From an uncultured Bacilli bacterium (GTDB lineage: Bacteria > Bacillota_I > Bacilli_A > RF39 > UBA660), in assembly GCA_910577505.1 (NCBI GenBank), contig CAJTLN010000004.1:62001-126000 (forward strand): a stretch of DNA of 64,000 bases, in the 5' to 3' direction. This document shows positions 31,190 through 40,376 of the stretch, in pieces. Each line of letters begins with the position of its first letter. The first letter of the stretch is position 1. Both the position numbers and the translations under genes were made by a program. The notes under the pieces are model-generated. The model had not been told where the DNA came from, ran no database searches, and worked only from the letters and a program-made list of their open reading frames with translations.

Positions 31190-33670
31190 CTTGTCTATCT
31201 TTAAATAAATAAATGTAAAGAAAATACTAATTACACTAATTATTACTCCTACATCAAATCCTTTTGGTTTATAATCAATCGTAATTTCATGTTCTCCTTT
31301 TTCAATATTAACACCTATAAAAGAATCAAACATTTTATTATAATTAACTTTCTTACCATCTACTTTTATAGTAAATGAATCATTATAAGGAATAGAAATA
31401 AATAATATACCATCATCACTATTAATTTTTCCTGATATTACATGCTTATCAGTTGATATATCATAAAGTTGACTATATTTCTTAATTTTATTTATAGCTT
31501 CAAGAAATTTATCTTCCCTCATAATTACAGAAGATAAAGATTCATGACTAAAATCAATATCCATCATTTCTAATATTTTCTTCTCTGCTACATAATTTAC
31601 ATCAACTTTATCTCCTTTTTTTAATTTAACTATTTCATCATAATATTCCCTATTACTATAAATAATTACTTCATCATTAACTTTAATATTTATATACCTA
31701 TAATATAAATATAAATTTTTAGGAAGAAAAACACCTTCATTTTCTGCTACAAAAGAATAACTAGCTTTACTTATAATTTTATCAAATTCGTCTATCTCTT
31801 CTTTATATTCATAATCTTTAATGTCTACTTCATCAAATATATCTATATCAGTACCTATTAAAGAAGAATATATCTTATTTACATTATTAAATCCATCATC
31901 ATCTATTAAATATGGTTCTTTAAAAATATTTGGAATAACAAAACCAACTTCTAATGCTGTATCGTTTTTATAAATGTTTTCATCTATATAAGTATAATAA
32001 TCACTATTTCCTACTTCATACTTAAAACCTAATAAAGATAAAATAGCAGGATTATATCTAATCATAAAAATCATATTAGAAATATCTAAACTTGTATTTA
32101 ATTTATTTATTAAGAAATCTCTAAAACTACTATCGTACGAAGATCCAAATAAATCCCCAGTATATACATCAAACATCATAGAATCATCAGGATGTGAGTT
32201 AGGTAATATAACTCTATAAAAGTTATCATCTATTTCTTTTAGTCTATTAATGTCATCTTTTCTAGATATAGAAGATTTATAATCTTCTTTTGTTACTTGA
32301 GAATTTTCATTTATAATAGAAAAACCATTATATAATAATTCTCCAATTAAACATACAATTACAATATATTTATATGATTTATTATTCCATAGATTAAAAT
32401 ATAACACAAAAATAATTAAGCTTGCTATTACTCCTATAATGTAATATTCTGGAGAAATAAAATTAAAAGATTTAAAAATAAATCCAAATACTATTAAAAT
32501 AATAATTACACATAATATAATTATTTGGTTTCTTTTACTTATTTCTACATTTTTTATTTTTTCAAAACTCATAAATCCTATCATTATCATAAAGAATACA
32601 ATTACAAATGCATATCTATGTGCCCACCAAACTGGTTCTTGAAACATATTCCATGAAAAATCTATAACATTTATAAACAAAGATAGAAAAAATAATAACA
32701 AAACTATTAAAGTACCAACTTTTTCTCTTTTACTAATTTTTTTATTGAAAAAATATAAAATTATCATCGATAAAACAAAAAGACTACAATATATAAGAGG
32801 ACATCCATTACTAAAATTATCTACATATAAATAAGATCCACTTGTTAAACTAAATGGTATAGTAAATAAAGAATAAGTACTTATACCCAACAATTTACTA
32901 AATTCAAAAGTTTTACCTCTACCAGCTAATAAACTAAAAAACTGAGGAATTATTATAATTGAACACATCAGTCCACATAGCAAACTACTTAATATAAATC
33001 TTTTAATATTATCAAAATTAAACTTTTGCTCAATATATGATTTATAAATAAAATAAATCAAACAAAAAATGCATACCATAAATCCTATATAAAAATTTAT
33101 AAGAATTGTAATAGTTAAAAATAACATATATAATTTACTACTTTTTTCCATTATTAATTTATTTAAGCCTAAGATTATTAAGGGTAATAAAACAAAAGAA
33201 TCCATCCACATAATTTGTACCGAATACGTAACACCATAACTTGATAACGCATATGCTAAACTAAATAATAATTGTTTCCATGTATACTTTTCTTTCGAAA
33301 TACTATTTAAAAATATACACATTGTAAGACCAGATAATCCCATCCTAAAAAAAATTAATAATGTATAAAATAAAATTAATTGATCTTCTTTAAAAAATAA
33401 AAATAATAAATTTAAAGGACTATTCATATAAAGTGTTTTCATATTGTAAAAATCTGTTCCAAAAGCCGAATGCAAATTATAAAAGAATTGTCCCTCTTTT
33501 AAACTTCTTATCATATTAACTAATAATGAAGGATACATTTTATACGAATCTATATAATTAAATAAATATTTACCAAAAGGAACATGATTAGTTAAAATAG
33601 CTATAATAAGAAACATTACAATTGGTATAACAAATGCTAATACATAATTTTTTATTTTCTTTTTATTCAC
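31178..33670 (-). CDS. YfhO-family membrane protein
   Basis: An 830-aa polytopic protein with about 12-13 helices, a large extracytoplasmic domain, and a final membrane helix. It shares VPFGKYLFNYIDSYKMYPSL at the start, MWMDSFVLLPLIILGLNKLI, then FISIPYNDSFTIKVDG and KGEHEITIDYKPKG near the end with the other YfhO proteins here. I place the start at the GTG at 33670, which has GGTGAT four bases upstream; the TTG four codons earlier overlaps that site. A TATAAT lies about 20 bases before it. Its sugar acceptor is unknown. Confidence 0.85.
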   Translation of the reverse strand: MNKKKIKNYVLAFVIPIVMFLIIAILTNHVPFGKYLFNYIDSYKMYPSLLVNMIRSLKEGQFFYNLHSAFGTDFYNMKTLYMNSPLNLLFLFFKEDQLILFYTLLIFFRMGLSGLTMCIFLNSISKEKYTWKQLLFSLAYALSSYGVTYSVQIMWMDSFVLLPLIILGLNKLIMEKSSKLYMLFLTITILINFYIGFMVCIFCLIYFIYKSYIEQKFNFDNIKRFILSSLLCGLMCSIIIIPQFFSLLAGRGKTFEFSKLLGISTYSLFTIPFSLTSGSYLYVDNFSNGCPLIYCSLFVLSMIILYFFNKKISKREKVGTLIVLLLFFLSLFINVIDFSWNMFQEPVWWAHRYAFVIVFFMIMIGFMSFEKIKNVEISKRNQIIILCVIIILIVFGFIFKSFNFISPEYYIIGVIASLIIFVLYFNLWNNKSYKYIVIVCLIGELLYNGFSIINENSQVTKEDYKSSISRKDDINRLKEIDDNFYRVILPNSHPDDSMMFDVYTGDLFGSSYDSSFRDFLINKLNTSLDISNMIFMIRYNPAILSLLGFKYEVGNSDYYTYIDENIYKNDTALEVGFVIPNIFKEPYLIDDDGFNNVNKIYSSLIGTDIDIFDEVDIKDYEYKEEIDEFDKIISKASYSFVAENEGVFLPKNLYLYYRYINIKVNDEVIIYSNREYYDEIVKLKKGDKVDVNYVAEKKILEMMDIDFSHESLSSVIMREDKFLEAINKIKKYSQLYDISTDKHVISGKINSDDGILFISIPYNDSFTIKVDGKKVNYNKMFDSFIGVNIEKGEHEITIDYKPKGFDVGVIISVISIFFTFIYLKIDKQKR

Positions 33671-33711
33671 TTCTATCACCAATTAAATTATAACATATAT
33701 AATTAACTAAA

Positions 33712-33735
33712 AAAGAACAAAATATTTTGTTCTTT
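33712..33735 (-). terminator. intrinsic terminator after the thymidine kinase gene
   Basis: A perfect palindrome AAAGAACAAAAT/ATTTTGTTCTTT followed by T residues on the minus strand; it includes the stop codon. Confidence 0.8.
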
Positions 33736-34330
33736 AAACTTCATCTTTTTTTAATTTTAAAAGATGTATTACTTCATTACTTGCTACTCTTAATTTATCT
33801 TTTCCTCTTCTTTTAACTAAGCAACGATGACATAGTGGAAAATATCCTTCATCTCCAACTTTAACTGCATCACTTTTTTGTCCATCATAATAAGTTAAAG
33901 TTGCCTCTCTTCCACAATCATAACAACTTGCCGGTATATTTTCTATTTTATCACTAATTGCTAGTATTTGTGGCATAATCAAAAAAGGTTCTTGTTCAGA
34001 TGTCATATTAAGACCACCCAAATAAACATCCATATCCTCTACAATTGATAAATAATTAAGTATTGATATGTCTCCCTCCATTAATTGTACTTCATCTAAG
34101 AATATAGTCCTTGTTTTATCATCTATATATTCGAGTATTTCTTCAAACCTATCTATTCCTATTGCTGGAACACTAATGTCATAAGTTTTACTTTTCATAA
34201 GGCAAAAATCTCTTGTATCAGCAAGTGGCTTAAAAACTTTTATACATTCCTTATTATAAATTCCCAAATAAACATCTAACATATGTTCTGTCTTACCACT
34301 ATGCATTGGTCCTGTAAATGTCTTTATCAT
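33734..34330 (-). CDS. tdk: thymidine kinase-like protein
   Basis: A 198-aa type II thymidine kinase-like protein for dTMP salvage. Walker A is GPMHSGKT at residues 7-14, a DEVQLM Walker B-like segment follows at about 79, then GLNMTSEQEPF and a zinc ribbon made of CYDC (about 138) and CHRC (about 167). Most bacterial enzymes read DE.QF.. and GLD.DF..; this one has DEVQLM and GLNMTS, so substrate preference may differ. Its start overlaps the ATPase-CYTH gene by four bases. Confidence 0.75.
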   Translation of the reverse strand: MIKTFTGPMHSGKTEHMLDVYLGIYNKECIKVFKPLADTRDFCLMKSKTYDISVPAIGIDRFEEILEYIDDKTRTIFLDEVQLMEGDISILNYLSIVEDMDVYLGGLNMTSEQEPFLIMPQILAISDKIENIPASCYDCGREATLTYYDGQKSDAVKVGDEGYFPLCHRCLVKRRGKDKLRVASNEVIHLLKLKKDEV

Positions 34331-35433
34331 GCTTTCTTTAACTCTTTTCCATTTTTTCTAGCTATACTTTTATTATAATAATCTCTATTCTTACTAACAT
34401 CTTCCATAACAGTAATATAATCAGGAATACGTACTTTTTCGTTTTCCAAAACATTGATTTCTAAAATTCCAACATCTTCCATATTTTCAAAAACATCTAA
34501 GTTAAAGTATGTTCCATTATCACTAAAACAATATCTATTTTTTCTAATAGTTTCATAATTATCATCTTTATATTCCATTAATTGATCATAATCTTTCTTA
34601 TCAATGCTTTTTTCACTAACAATAACTCTAGTTCCATCCTCCATTATTTTATAAACACTAAAATGATAAGACTCACTATTATTAATCAAAATTCTTCTAA
34701 TTCTCTTTTCTACATTAGGTTCACTTTTTAAATAAGTTTGTTCAATTTGCATCGCTCTAGAATTTCTTATGATACCATCTAAATCAGTTTTTGATAAATC
34801 AACAGAATATTTATCTTGTCTCTTAACTTGTTTCTCTGCTAATACTTCATTAAATATATTTAATACTTCATTAACTTTTTCATCCATTGTATCTTTAGGT
34901 AAAACTATTTTTATTTTGCTATGTCCTAACCAACTTTTTAATGTATTTGCTCCTAATTCTAAAGCATAATCTGCATCTTCACTTCTAGCAGCATTATTTT
35001 CTAATGTATAGAAGTCTTTTCTGCCAACTAAATCAATTACTGCATCATATTGATTCAATAAATCAGCAAAGCTTTTAACATGATTAAGTCTTGCCATAAC
35101 ATCTTCAAATTGTTCTTGAGAGATATATGCACAGTTATCAACAGCTCCTCTATCATAAACAATAATTACTTTAGCATCCTCACCCATCATTTCAGCTGCT
35201 CTATCAAAAATCTCTTCTTTAGCAAGTTGCATTCTCATTACTAATTCTTGAAAATCTACCAAATCTATTGCATTCTCTCCAAATGGCTTTATACCTTTTA
35301 AAATAAAATATGTAGCTGTTTCATCAATAATTATTACTCTATAACCTTGAGGTTCATAAACTGTTTTTAATTTATCTAATACTGTTGTTTTTCCAGTACC
35401 AGGACCACCTGTTAATACTATTCTTTTTACCAT
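34327..35433 (-). CDS. AAA_28-type P-loop ATPase fused to a CYTH-like domain
   Basis: A 368-aa two-domain protein. The N-terminal half is a NadR/kinase-like P-loop domain: GGPGTGKTT at residues 9-17, IIIDETATYFI and VIIVYDRGAVDNCAYI (Walker B/lid-like). The C-terminal half starts MQIEQTYLKSEPNVEKRIRR, with YHFSVYKIMEDGTRVIV and SIDKKDYDQLM, which looks like a CYTH (triphosphate tunnel) domain; ExExK is present as I-E-Q. CYTH domains bind or cut triphosphate compounds. It is translated together with the downstream thymidine kinase and follows the phosphatase gene, which suggests nucleotide metabolism. The specific reaction is not known. Confidence 0.7.
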   Translation of the reverse strand: MVKRIVLTGGPGTGKTTVLDKLKTVYEPQGYRVIIIDETATYFILKGIKPFGENAIDLVDFQELVMRMQLAKEEIFDRAAEMMGEDAKVIIVYDRGAVDNCAYISQEQFEDVMARLNHVKSFADLLNQYDAVIDLVGRKDFYTLENNAARSEDADYALELGANTLKSWLGHSKIKIVLPKDTMDEKVNEVLNIFNEVLAEKQVKRQDKYSVDLSKTDLDGIIRNSRAMQIEQTYLKSEPNVEKRIRRILINNSESYHFSVYKIMEDGTRVIVSEKSIDKKDYDQLMEYKDDNYETIRKNRYCFSDNGTYFNLDVFENMEDVGILEINVLENEKVRIPDYITVMEDVSKNRDYYNKSIARKNGKELKKA

Positions 35434-35439
35434 TACACT

Positions 35440-36000
35440 CTACCTTACTTTCCTAATTGTTTTATTTTTTTGATCAAGTTCATGAATTGAAGCTGTCTCA
35501 ACTCCAAATTGTTTTTTATCCATGTCCAGTTCTTTATTATTAAGTAAAAAATATATCATATTGATTACTCCTCTATGTGTAATCAATAAAGTATCATCTT
35601 GCATTTTTAATAATTCTTCAAGATATTCTCTTATTCGTTCATACAAATTTCTAAGTGATTCTCCTTCGGGAAATACTGTATCTACAGTTATTTCTTTGTC
35701 TGTATAACCTGGATAATTATTATAAGCATCATCTTTAGGAATTCCGTTTAATAATCCTTTATTTTGTTCTCTTAACTTTTCTTCTAATTGATAAGGAACA
35801 TTAATAACTTCACTAACTATCTTAGCCGATTGTACTGCACGTACTACATCGCTAACCAAGATTCTTTTTATATCAAGATTATCTTTAATCCATGAAGCAG
35901 ATTCTTTTACTTCTTCTCGTCCTTCTGGAAGTAAAGAAACATTGCTCCACCCACCGACGTATGTTTCATCATCCTGACCATGTCTCATCAAATAAATCAT
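35440..36000 (-). CDS. histidine phosphatase (phosphoglycerate mutase-like) family protein
   Basis: A 186-aa protein with the RHG catalytic motif at residues 6-8 (LMRHGQDDE), a RAVQSAKIVSEVI segment for the second Arg, EKLREQNKG, and a late THRGVINM for the second catalytic His. Members remove phosphate from sugars, nucleotides or small metabolites. It is the first gene of the phosphatase, ATPase-CYTH, thymidine kinase operon, with a very strong AAAGGAGGTGATGTA ribosome binding site. Just upstream lies a copy of the candidate NUDIX-HTH operator. Confidence 0.85.
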   Translation of the reverse strand: MIYLMRHGQDDETYVGGWSNVSLLPEGREEVKESASWIKDNLDIKRILVSDVVRAVQSAKIVSEVINVPYQLEEKLREQNKGLLNGIPKDDAYNNYPGYTDKEITVDTVFPEGESLRNLYERIREYLEELLKMQDDTLLITHRGVINMIYFLLNNKELDMDKKQFGVETASIHELDQKNKTIRKVR

Positions 36001-36015
36001 TACATCACCTCCTTT

Positions 36016-36037
36016 AAAGTGTAATTTTTACGCTTTT
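36016..36037. promoter_or_regulatory. second candidate operator, before the phosphatase-thymidine kinase operon
   Basis: GTGTAATTTTTACGC (36019-36033) is an imperfect inverted repeat that differs from the regulator's own operator GTGTAATTATTACAC at two of 15 positions. It lies about 19 bases before the phosphatase start. Confidence 0.5.
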
Positions 36038-36059
36038 ATCAAAGAAAATAAAAATATAT

Positions 36060-36734
36060 TTAAAATATATCTTTATGTTCTATTTTTTTCTTAAACTCAT
36101 AAACCTTAGCTGGTTTATTACCTTCAAATCTATCACTTTTATTAGTATCTTCAATCAAGTTCAAACTTAAGATCTTTTTTCTAAAATTTCTTCTATCAAA
36201 TTTCTTCCCTAAAATAGCTTCATATGTTTTTTGTAATTCTGGCATTGTTACTCCATCTGGAAATAAACTCTTTAAAATATTACTTTTTACAATTTGTTTT
36301 TGTAATTCTATTAAAGCATCATGTAAAATCTCCTCGTGATCATATCCCAAAGGTGGTATTTTATCAATTGGAAACCAATCTGCATTAGATGTATTCTTAG
36401 TTTCACGTAATACATTAACTCTTTTACTATCTATAATGCCAATAAAACCAATAGCAACCATTCTCATAACTGGTGAACGATGAACTTTTCCAAAAGCTTT
36501 AAATTGTTTTATTTCTACTCCTGTAATTCCAGTTTTCTCTTTTAACTCTCTTAAAGCTCCATCTTCTAAATCTTCATTATTATATAATGCTCCACCAGTT
36601 AAAACCCAATCGCCTTCAAAAGGTTTATTCTTTCTTTTAATTAACAATACTTTAGTCACACCTTGTTCCACAGTAAATAACGCAGTTATAACATGAATTC
36701 CTTGCTGTTTATATAATTTATTTTTTACTTCCAT
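36060..36734 (-). CDS. NUDIX-domain transcriptional regulator (NrtR-like)
   Basis: A 224-aa protein with an N-terminal NUDIX domain and a C-terminal winged helix. The NUDIX box reads GGALYNNEDLEDGALRELKE, then KTGI; the catalytic REUXEE is changed to RELKEK, as in regulators that bind but do not cut ADP-ribose-type ligands. The second half (MPELQKTYEAILGKKFDRRN then FRKKILSL and KPAKVYEF) is the NrtR-like winged helix. A perfect palindrome sits in the spacer of its own promoter and a near-copy lies before the next operon, so it probably represses itself and the phosphatase-thymidine kinase genes. Confidence 0.8.
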   Translation of the reverse strand: MEVKNKLYKQQGIHVITALFTVEQGVTKVLLIKRKNKPFEGDWVLTGGALYNNEDLEDGALRELKEKTGITGVEIKQFKAFGKVHRSPVMRMVAIGFIGIIDSKRVNVLRETKNTSNADWFPIDKIPPLGYDHEEILHDALIELQKQIVKSNILKSLFPDGVTMPELQKTYEAILGKKFDRRNFRKKILSLNLIEDTNKSDRFEGNKPAKVYEFKKKIEHKDIF

Positions 36735-36755
36735 ATTATCAATCCTTACAACTTA

Positions 36756-36784
36756 ATTATATGTGTAATTATTACACATGTCAA
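36756..36784 (-). promoter_or_regulatory. promoter of the NUDIX regulator with a 19-bp operator in its spacer
   Basis: TTGACA (36784-36779) and TATAAT (36761-36756), spacer exactly 17. The palindrome ATGTGTAATTATTACACAT (36761-36779) fills the spacer and touches both hexamers, a standard position for a repressor site. Confidence 0.75.
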
Positions 36785-36848
36785 TATAAATAATGCAAAT
36801 TATACAAAATATGATATAATTTAATCATAATAATAAAAGGGTGATAAC

Positions 36849-37349
36849 ATGGCACTAATCATAATTTTATTTTTTCTTATTATCTTAGTAATAATACGAA
36901 TAAGTAATAATAAAGATTTAATTAATTCTCATAGTAAAAATGAAGTAGATATTGCAAATATTGAAAATGCAAAAAAAGTATTCCGTCGTTCTAAAACGTC
37001 AAATTACTTTCTACTCATAACTATCGCAATATTTATAATACTTCTAATATGCAACTTTACAGATATCGACTATAAAATTCTAGATTATATATCAGCAGAC
37101 TTCGTTGAAAATCCTAAATTTAGTTACTATCTATATCTTATTCCAGCATATCTTTTAGTAATTAGAGAAATATTTATTCAAGTCAAAATTGGCGAATTTA
37201 TATTAAAATTTTTTAAAGTTGAAGAGGAAGAAATAAATATTAAAGATGAAGTAATAAAACCAATTTTAAAAAGTACTTTATACAAAAAGCCATCCAACTC
37301 AAATCAAGTAACAAATAATACAAACGAAACAAAAGGAGAAAATAAATAA
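36849..37349 (+). CDS. hypothetical membrane protein
   Basis: A 166-aa protein with an N-terminal helix (residues 2-18), two or three further helices (about residues 51-70 and 95-115) and a soluble C-terminal tail rich in Asn, Lys and Thr. No family recognised. It has an AAAGGGTGATAAC ribosome binding site and a TGATATAAT extended -10 at 36812-36820, and is divergent from the NUDIX regulator, whose promoter operator lies in the same intergenic space. It could therefore also be affected by that regulator. Confidence 0.55.
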   Translation: MALIIILFFLIILVIIRISNNKDLINSHSKNEVDIANIENAKKVFRRSKTSNYFLLITIAIFIILLICNFTDIDYKILDYISADFVENPKFSYYLYLIPAYLLVIREIFIQVKIGEFILKFFKVEEEEINIKDEVIKPILKSTLYKKPSNSNQVTNNTNETKGENK

Positions 37350-37366
37350 TATTTTCTCCTTTTAAT
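37331..37366. terminator. bidirectional intrinsic terminator
   Basis: AAAAGGAGAAAAT (37331-37343) pairs perfectly with ATTTTCTCCTTTT (37351-37363), between converging genes, with T and A runs on either side. Confidence 0.8.
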
Positions 37367-38366
37367 TTATCATAGCCATTTCTAAATTAAATTGTAACTT
37401 ACTATCAGATGCTTTATTCTCCATATCAACATCTTGACCTTCTAACCACATATATATTCTTAATTTGGTAATACCAGAAGGTATACTAACAAAGCTTTGA
37501 TCATCACTAAAAGTTTTAGTTGTTGCTATTTTAGGACTTACTGTTGAAAAATATGGGCTTTGATCTGTTTTATCTATTGCAACAGGATCTTTAAATTCTG
37601 TATTTACACCTTTATATGGAAGTCTACTAGCTCCTGATAATGATGTAGACAATCCATAGATATTTCTAGCCGCCATAACACCATGCTCAGTATGTACATC
37701 ATAGTTTGGTTCCCATATTATAGAACTATTACCTCCACGTAAATTTTGCGCTGCTGCAGAAGCTGTAGGACCAACAGCACCTTCTACTATAAATCCAACT
37801 CTAGCAGCATTTTGACATCCTTTATCTTCGGCTCCTTCTTGTGGAATAACATTGGAATTTGATGTAATAACTAAGTTAGCAGGATTTGTAACTAACAAAA
37901 AAATATCAAATGCTATAAAATGCTTATCAACACACTCCTGATCACCAGAACATTGAATTTCACTTTCTTTAACAGTTGTCAAATTATAATTATTTCTTTC
38001 TCCTTCTGATGTAAGACCATAAAACATATCCATTCTTCCTCTAGAGACATTACCAGCAGTTGAAACATTACTTAATGTATCTGGCAACTGATTTTCTGCT
38101 GCTCTATATGTCTTGTATGCGTTCATTATTTGTTCTTTCGTAACTATATTATCCCAATTTATTGCATCCACTGAAACTTGAATACCTGTTACCGTTGCAA
38201 CATTAATGTCTATCGAATCAATTGTTGCATGCTTATTTGAAGAGAACCACGCATATGTTGACATACCTAACATTAAAATTAAAAAAGAAACAAGCAATAT
38301 CATTATTAAAATTCTTCTTCTTTTTTGATTTTCATTTGATTTATTTTTATTATTAACTTTTCCCAA
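37362..38366 (-). CDS. SipW-type exported surface protein (TasA/camelysin-like), copy A
   Basis: A roughly 334-aa protein with an N-terminal membrane segment ending STYAWFSSNK and then IDSIDINVATVTGIQVS, which fits the signal type cut by SipW peptidases. The mature part has a Cys pair in CSGDQECV and a beta-rich end (ITKLRIYMWLEGQDVDMEN). It is a paralogue of the next gene at 38458, sharing the start, NVHTxxG segment and the WLEGQDVD end. The most likely start is the TTG at 38366, six bases after AGGGTG; the TTG at 38381 overlaps that site. It has its own promoter. Confidence 0.7.
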   Translation of the reverse strand: MGKVNNKNKSNENQKRRRILIMILLVSFLILMLGMSTYAWFSSNKHATIDSIDINVATVTGIQVSVDAINWDNIVTKEQIMNAYKTYRAAENQLPDTLSNVSTAGNVSRGRMDMFYGLTSEGERNNYNLTTVKESEIQCSGDQECVDKHFIAFDIFLLVTNPANLVITSNSNVIPQEGAEDKGCQNAARVGFIVEGAVGPTASAAAQNLRGGNSSIIWEPNYDVHTEHGVMAARNIYGLSTSLSGASRLPYKGVNTEFKDPVAIDKTDQSPYFSTVSPKIATTKTFSDDQSFVSIPSGITKLRIYMWLEGQDVDMENKASDSKLQFNLEMAMIN

Positions 38367-38395
38367 AGTAAACACCCTCAATCATATTAATATCT

Positions 38396-38425
38396 ATTAT
38401 AAGTATAAAGCATTTTTTTATTCAA
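38396..38425 (-). promoter_or_regulatory. promoter of surface protein copy A
   Basis: TTGAAT (38425-38420) and TATAAT (38401-38396), 18-base spacer, 30 bases before the TTG start. Confidence 0.55.
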
Positions 38426-38430
38426 AGCAA

Positions 38431-38455
38431 ATAAAAAAAGAGTAAACTCTTTTCT
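38431..38455 (-). terminator. intrinsic terminator after surface protein copy B
   Basis: AAAAGAG-TTTA-CTCTTTTTTT on the minus strand immediately after the stop codon of the gene at 38458. Confidence 0.7.
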
Positions 38456-38457
38456 TA

Positions 38458-39534
38458 TTATTCAGGTATTGAGAATTCTAAATTAAGTTGCATATCTGTA
38501 CCAGCTGCGTCATTTTGTGTATCAACATCTTGACCTTCAACCCAGAAATAAACTCTTAACTTAGTTACACCAACATTTAGTCTAATAGTAGTTGATTTTT
38601 CTTCTCCTGAAGAAGCAGTGTAAATTAATCTAGATGGAGTTGCAAAATAATCACCATATTCAGCATTATCAGTTTGATATAATGGAACTTCTGATGTAAC
38701 AGCTTTTACACCTTTATATGTATATCTGTTTGTTCCATCTGGTTCAATACCATATTTAAGGGCATTTGCAGTACCTGCTGCAGTATGCACATTATAATTT
38801 GGTTCCCAAATTATCGCATTACCAGCAGTAGTATTCATTTTAGATTTAATTAATTCTGGACCAGTTTTTTCACCATCACCATCAAGATATGTATCTTTAT
38901 CTACAAATCCTTCTTCAACAAATGCAATACGTGCAGTATTTTGAATACCCATATCTCTCTTACCTATTGATGAAACTCCAGCATTTTGAGTTAATCTTAA
39001 ATCAACAGCACCAGCAAATTCACCATCTAATTTTAAGTAAACATTAAATGCCATTAAATAAACGTTATCTTTACATTTATCATCATCTGAATCAGCAGGA
39101 TTTCCAGCAAAATTCTTATCATAACATGCAGAAGTTGTTGAAGCTGGAGAAGTAGTTAATGTATAACAATCATCTCCTTCACATTCTTGAATATCTCCAT
39201 AGAAAACTTTTAAATGTCCATCATTGCCAAATTCACCAGCAGATGAAACATTAGATAAAATAGAAGGCAATTGATTAAAATTTTCTCCTCTATTAGCTAT
39301 CAAATCATCCTTATCGATTCTTGTCTTCCAATTTTCTGCATCAGCAGATATTTGTAAACCATTAACAGCTGTTACATTAACTTGTAAATCATCTACAGTT
39401 ACAACTCTATTTGAAGTAAACCATGCATATGTTACTGTTCCAAGCATCATAACTGAAATAACAAGTAAAAATATTAACAGTAGAAGTCTACGTTTGCTGT
39501 CTTTAAATTTTTCTTCATTTTTAGTATTTGCCAT
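38458..39534 (-). CDS. SipW-type exported surface protein (TasA/camelysin-like), copy B
   Basis: A 358-aa paralogue of the protein at 37362. After a basic start and hydrophobic helix it reads TYAWFTSNRVVTVDDLQVNV, and ends VTKLRVYFWVEGQDVDTQND then MQLNLEFSIPE, almost the same closing pattern as copy A. Cys residues in ECEGDDC may pair outside the cell. TasA/camelysin-like proteins are cut by SipW and form fibres or coat the wall. It is co-transcribed with the upstream gene at 39548 (13-base gap). Confidence 0.7.
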   Translation of the reverse strand: MANTKNEEKFKDSKRRLLLLIFLLVISVMMLGTVTYAWFTSNRVVTVDDLQVNVTAVNGLQISADAENWKTRIDKDDLIANRGENFNQLPSILSNVSSAGEFGNDGHLKVFYGDIQECEGDDCYTLTTSPASTTSACYDKNFAGNPADSDDDKCKDNVYLMAFNVYLKLDGEFAGAVDLRLTQNAGVSSIGKRDMGIQNTARIAFVEEGFVDKDTYLDGDGEKTGPELIKSKMNTTAGNAIIWEPNYNVHTAAGTANALKYGIEPDGTNRYTYKGVKAVTSEVPLYQTDNAEYGDYFATPSRLIYTASSGEEKSTTIRLNVGVTKLRVYFWVEGQDVDTQNDAAGTDMQLNLEFSIPE

Positions 39535-39547
39535 AACCTCTTACTCC

Positions 39548-40261
39548 TTATTGTCTATTTTTTTCTTCGACATGTTCCTCGTGTATATCCATATGCATTT
39601 TTATCTCTCCACCCAAAATTGAATTTATACATTCTGGATCATCACCCTCAAGCCAAATGACTACAGTCACTTTATCTCTATCACCAGGATTCATTCCTAA
39701 GCGACTTTCTAAAATAACTGTATCATCATCTCTAAACTTTTTTGTCCCTGGTTCTTCTTCACCAGTTATAGGACTTCTTTTAGCAAAAACTGTTTGCTCA
39801 TCATTAACATAAATCATTACTCTAACTGCATCATCTACATTTTTTATAATGTCATCGATGGTAACAGAATACCAATAATTTATAGTTTCTTCTCCTTTAT
39901 TTTCTAAATAAAAGGAATAAGCAATATAATTCTCGCCATTATGAGAACCTTCAGCTTCCTCATTAATGTTTTCAGGTAACCAGTTGATTGATATATTATC
40001 CATAAATGCAATTTTTGAAGTAGAGAGTTTAATAACAGAGCTCCTATCATTTAAAGACTCATACATGACCAAATTAGACTTTAAATATGTATTTTTATCC
40101 ATACTTATAGTGAAGCTTCCTTCATTATAAATTACGTTTAAGACAAAATACGCAATAACTAATAGTAATAATAATACTAGTAAAACTAATGTTAATATTT
40201 TTTCAGTCTTTTTACGCTTCTTTATCTTTTGCGCAGTTACTACAACTTCTCCTTTAGCCAT
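39548..40261 (-). CDS. membrane-anchored TasA/camelysin-related protein
   Basis: A 237-aa protein with a basic start (MAKGEVVVTAQKIKKRKKTE), a hydrophobic helix (about residues 22-42) and an outer domain ending CINSILGGEIKMHMDIHEEH. The body shares VTVVIWLEGDDPEC with the WLEGQDVD end of its neighbours, so it is a distant relative. The start at 40261 has AAGGAGAG seven bases upstream; the ATG 13 codons earlier lacks a site. It leads the pair with copy B from a promoter 90 bases upstream. Confidence 0.65.
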   Translation of the reverse strand: MAKGEVVVTAQKIKKRKKTEKILTLVLLVLLLLLVIAYFVLNVIYNEGSFTISMDKNTYLKSNLVMYESLNDRSSVIKLSTSKIAFMDNISINWLPENINEEAEGSHNGENYIAYSFYLENKGEETINYWYSVTIDDIIKNVDDAVRVMIYVNDEQTVFAKRSPITGEEEPGTKKFRDDDTVILESRLGMNPGDRDKVTVVIWLEGDDPECINSILGGEIKMHMDIHEEHVEEKNRQ

Positions 40262-40347
40262 TCTACAACTCTCCTTTTTTATTTTTGTCACCCTTAACAA
40301 TGAAATGGAGATAAACGAATATGAACACCTACCATATCGTTATTATC

Positions 40348-40376
40348 ATTATAGCACAAGCTAATATCAAAAACAA
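40348..40376 (-). promoter_or_regulatory. extended -10 promoter of the 39548-38458 pair
   Basis: TTGTTT (40376-40371), 17-base spacer, TGCTATAAT ending at 40348. The leader is about 80 bases long. Confidence 0.6.
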
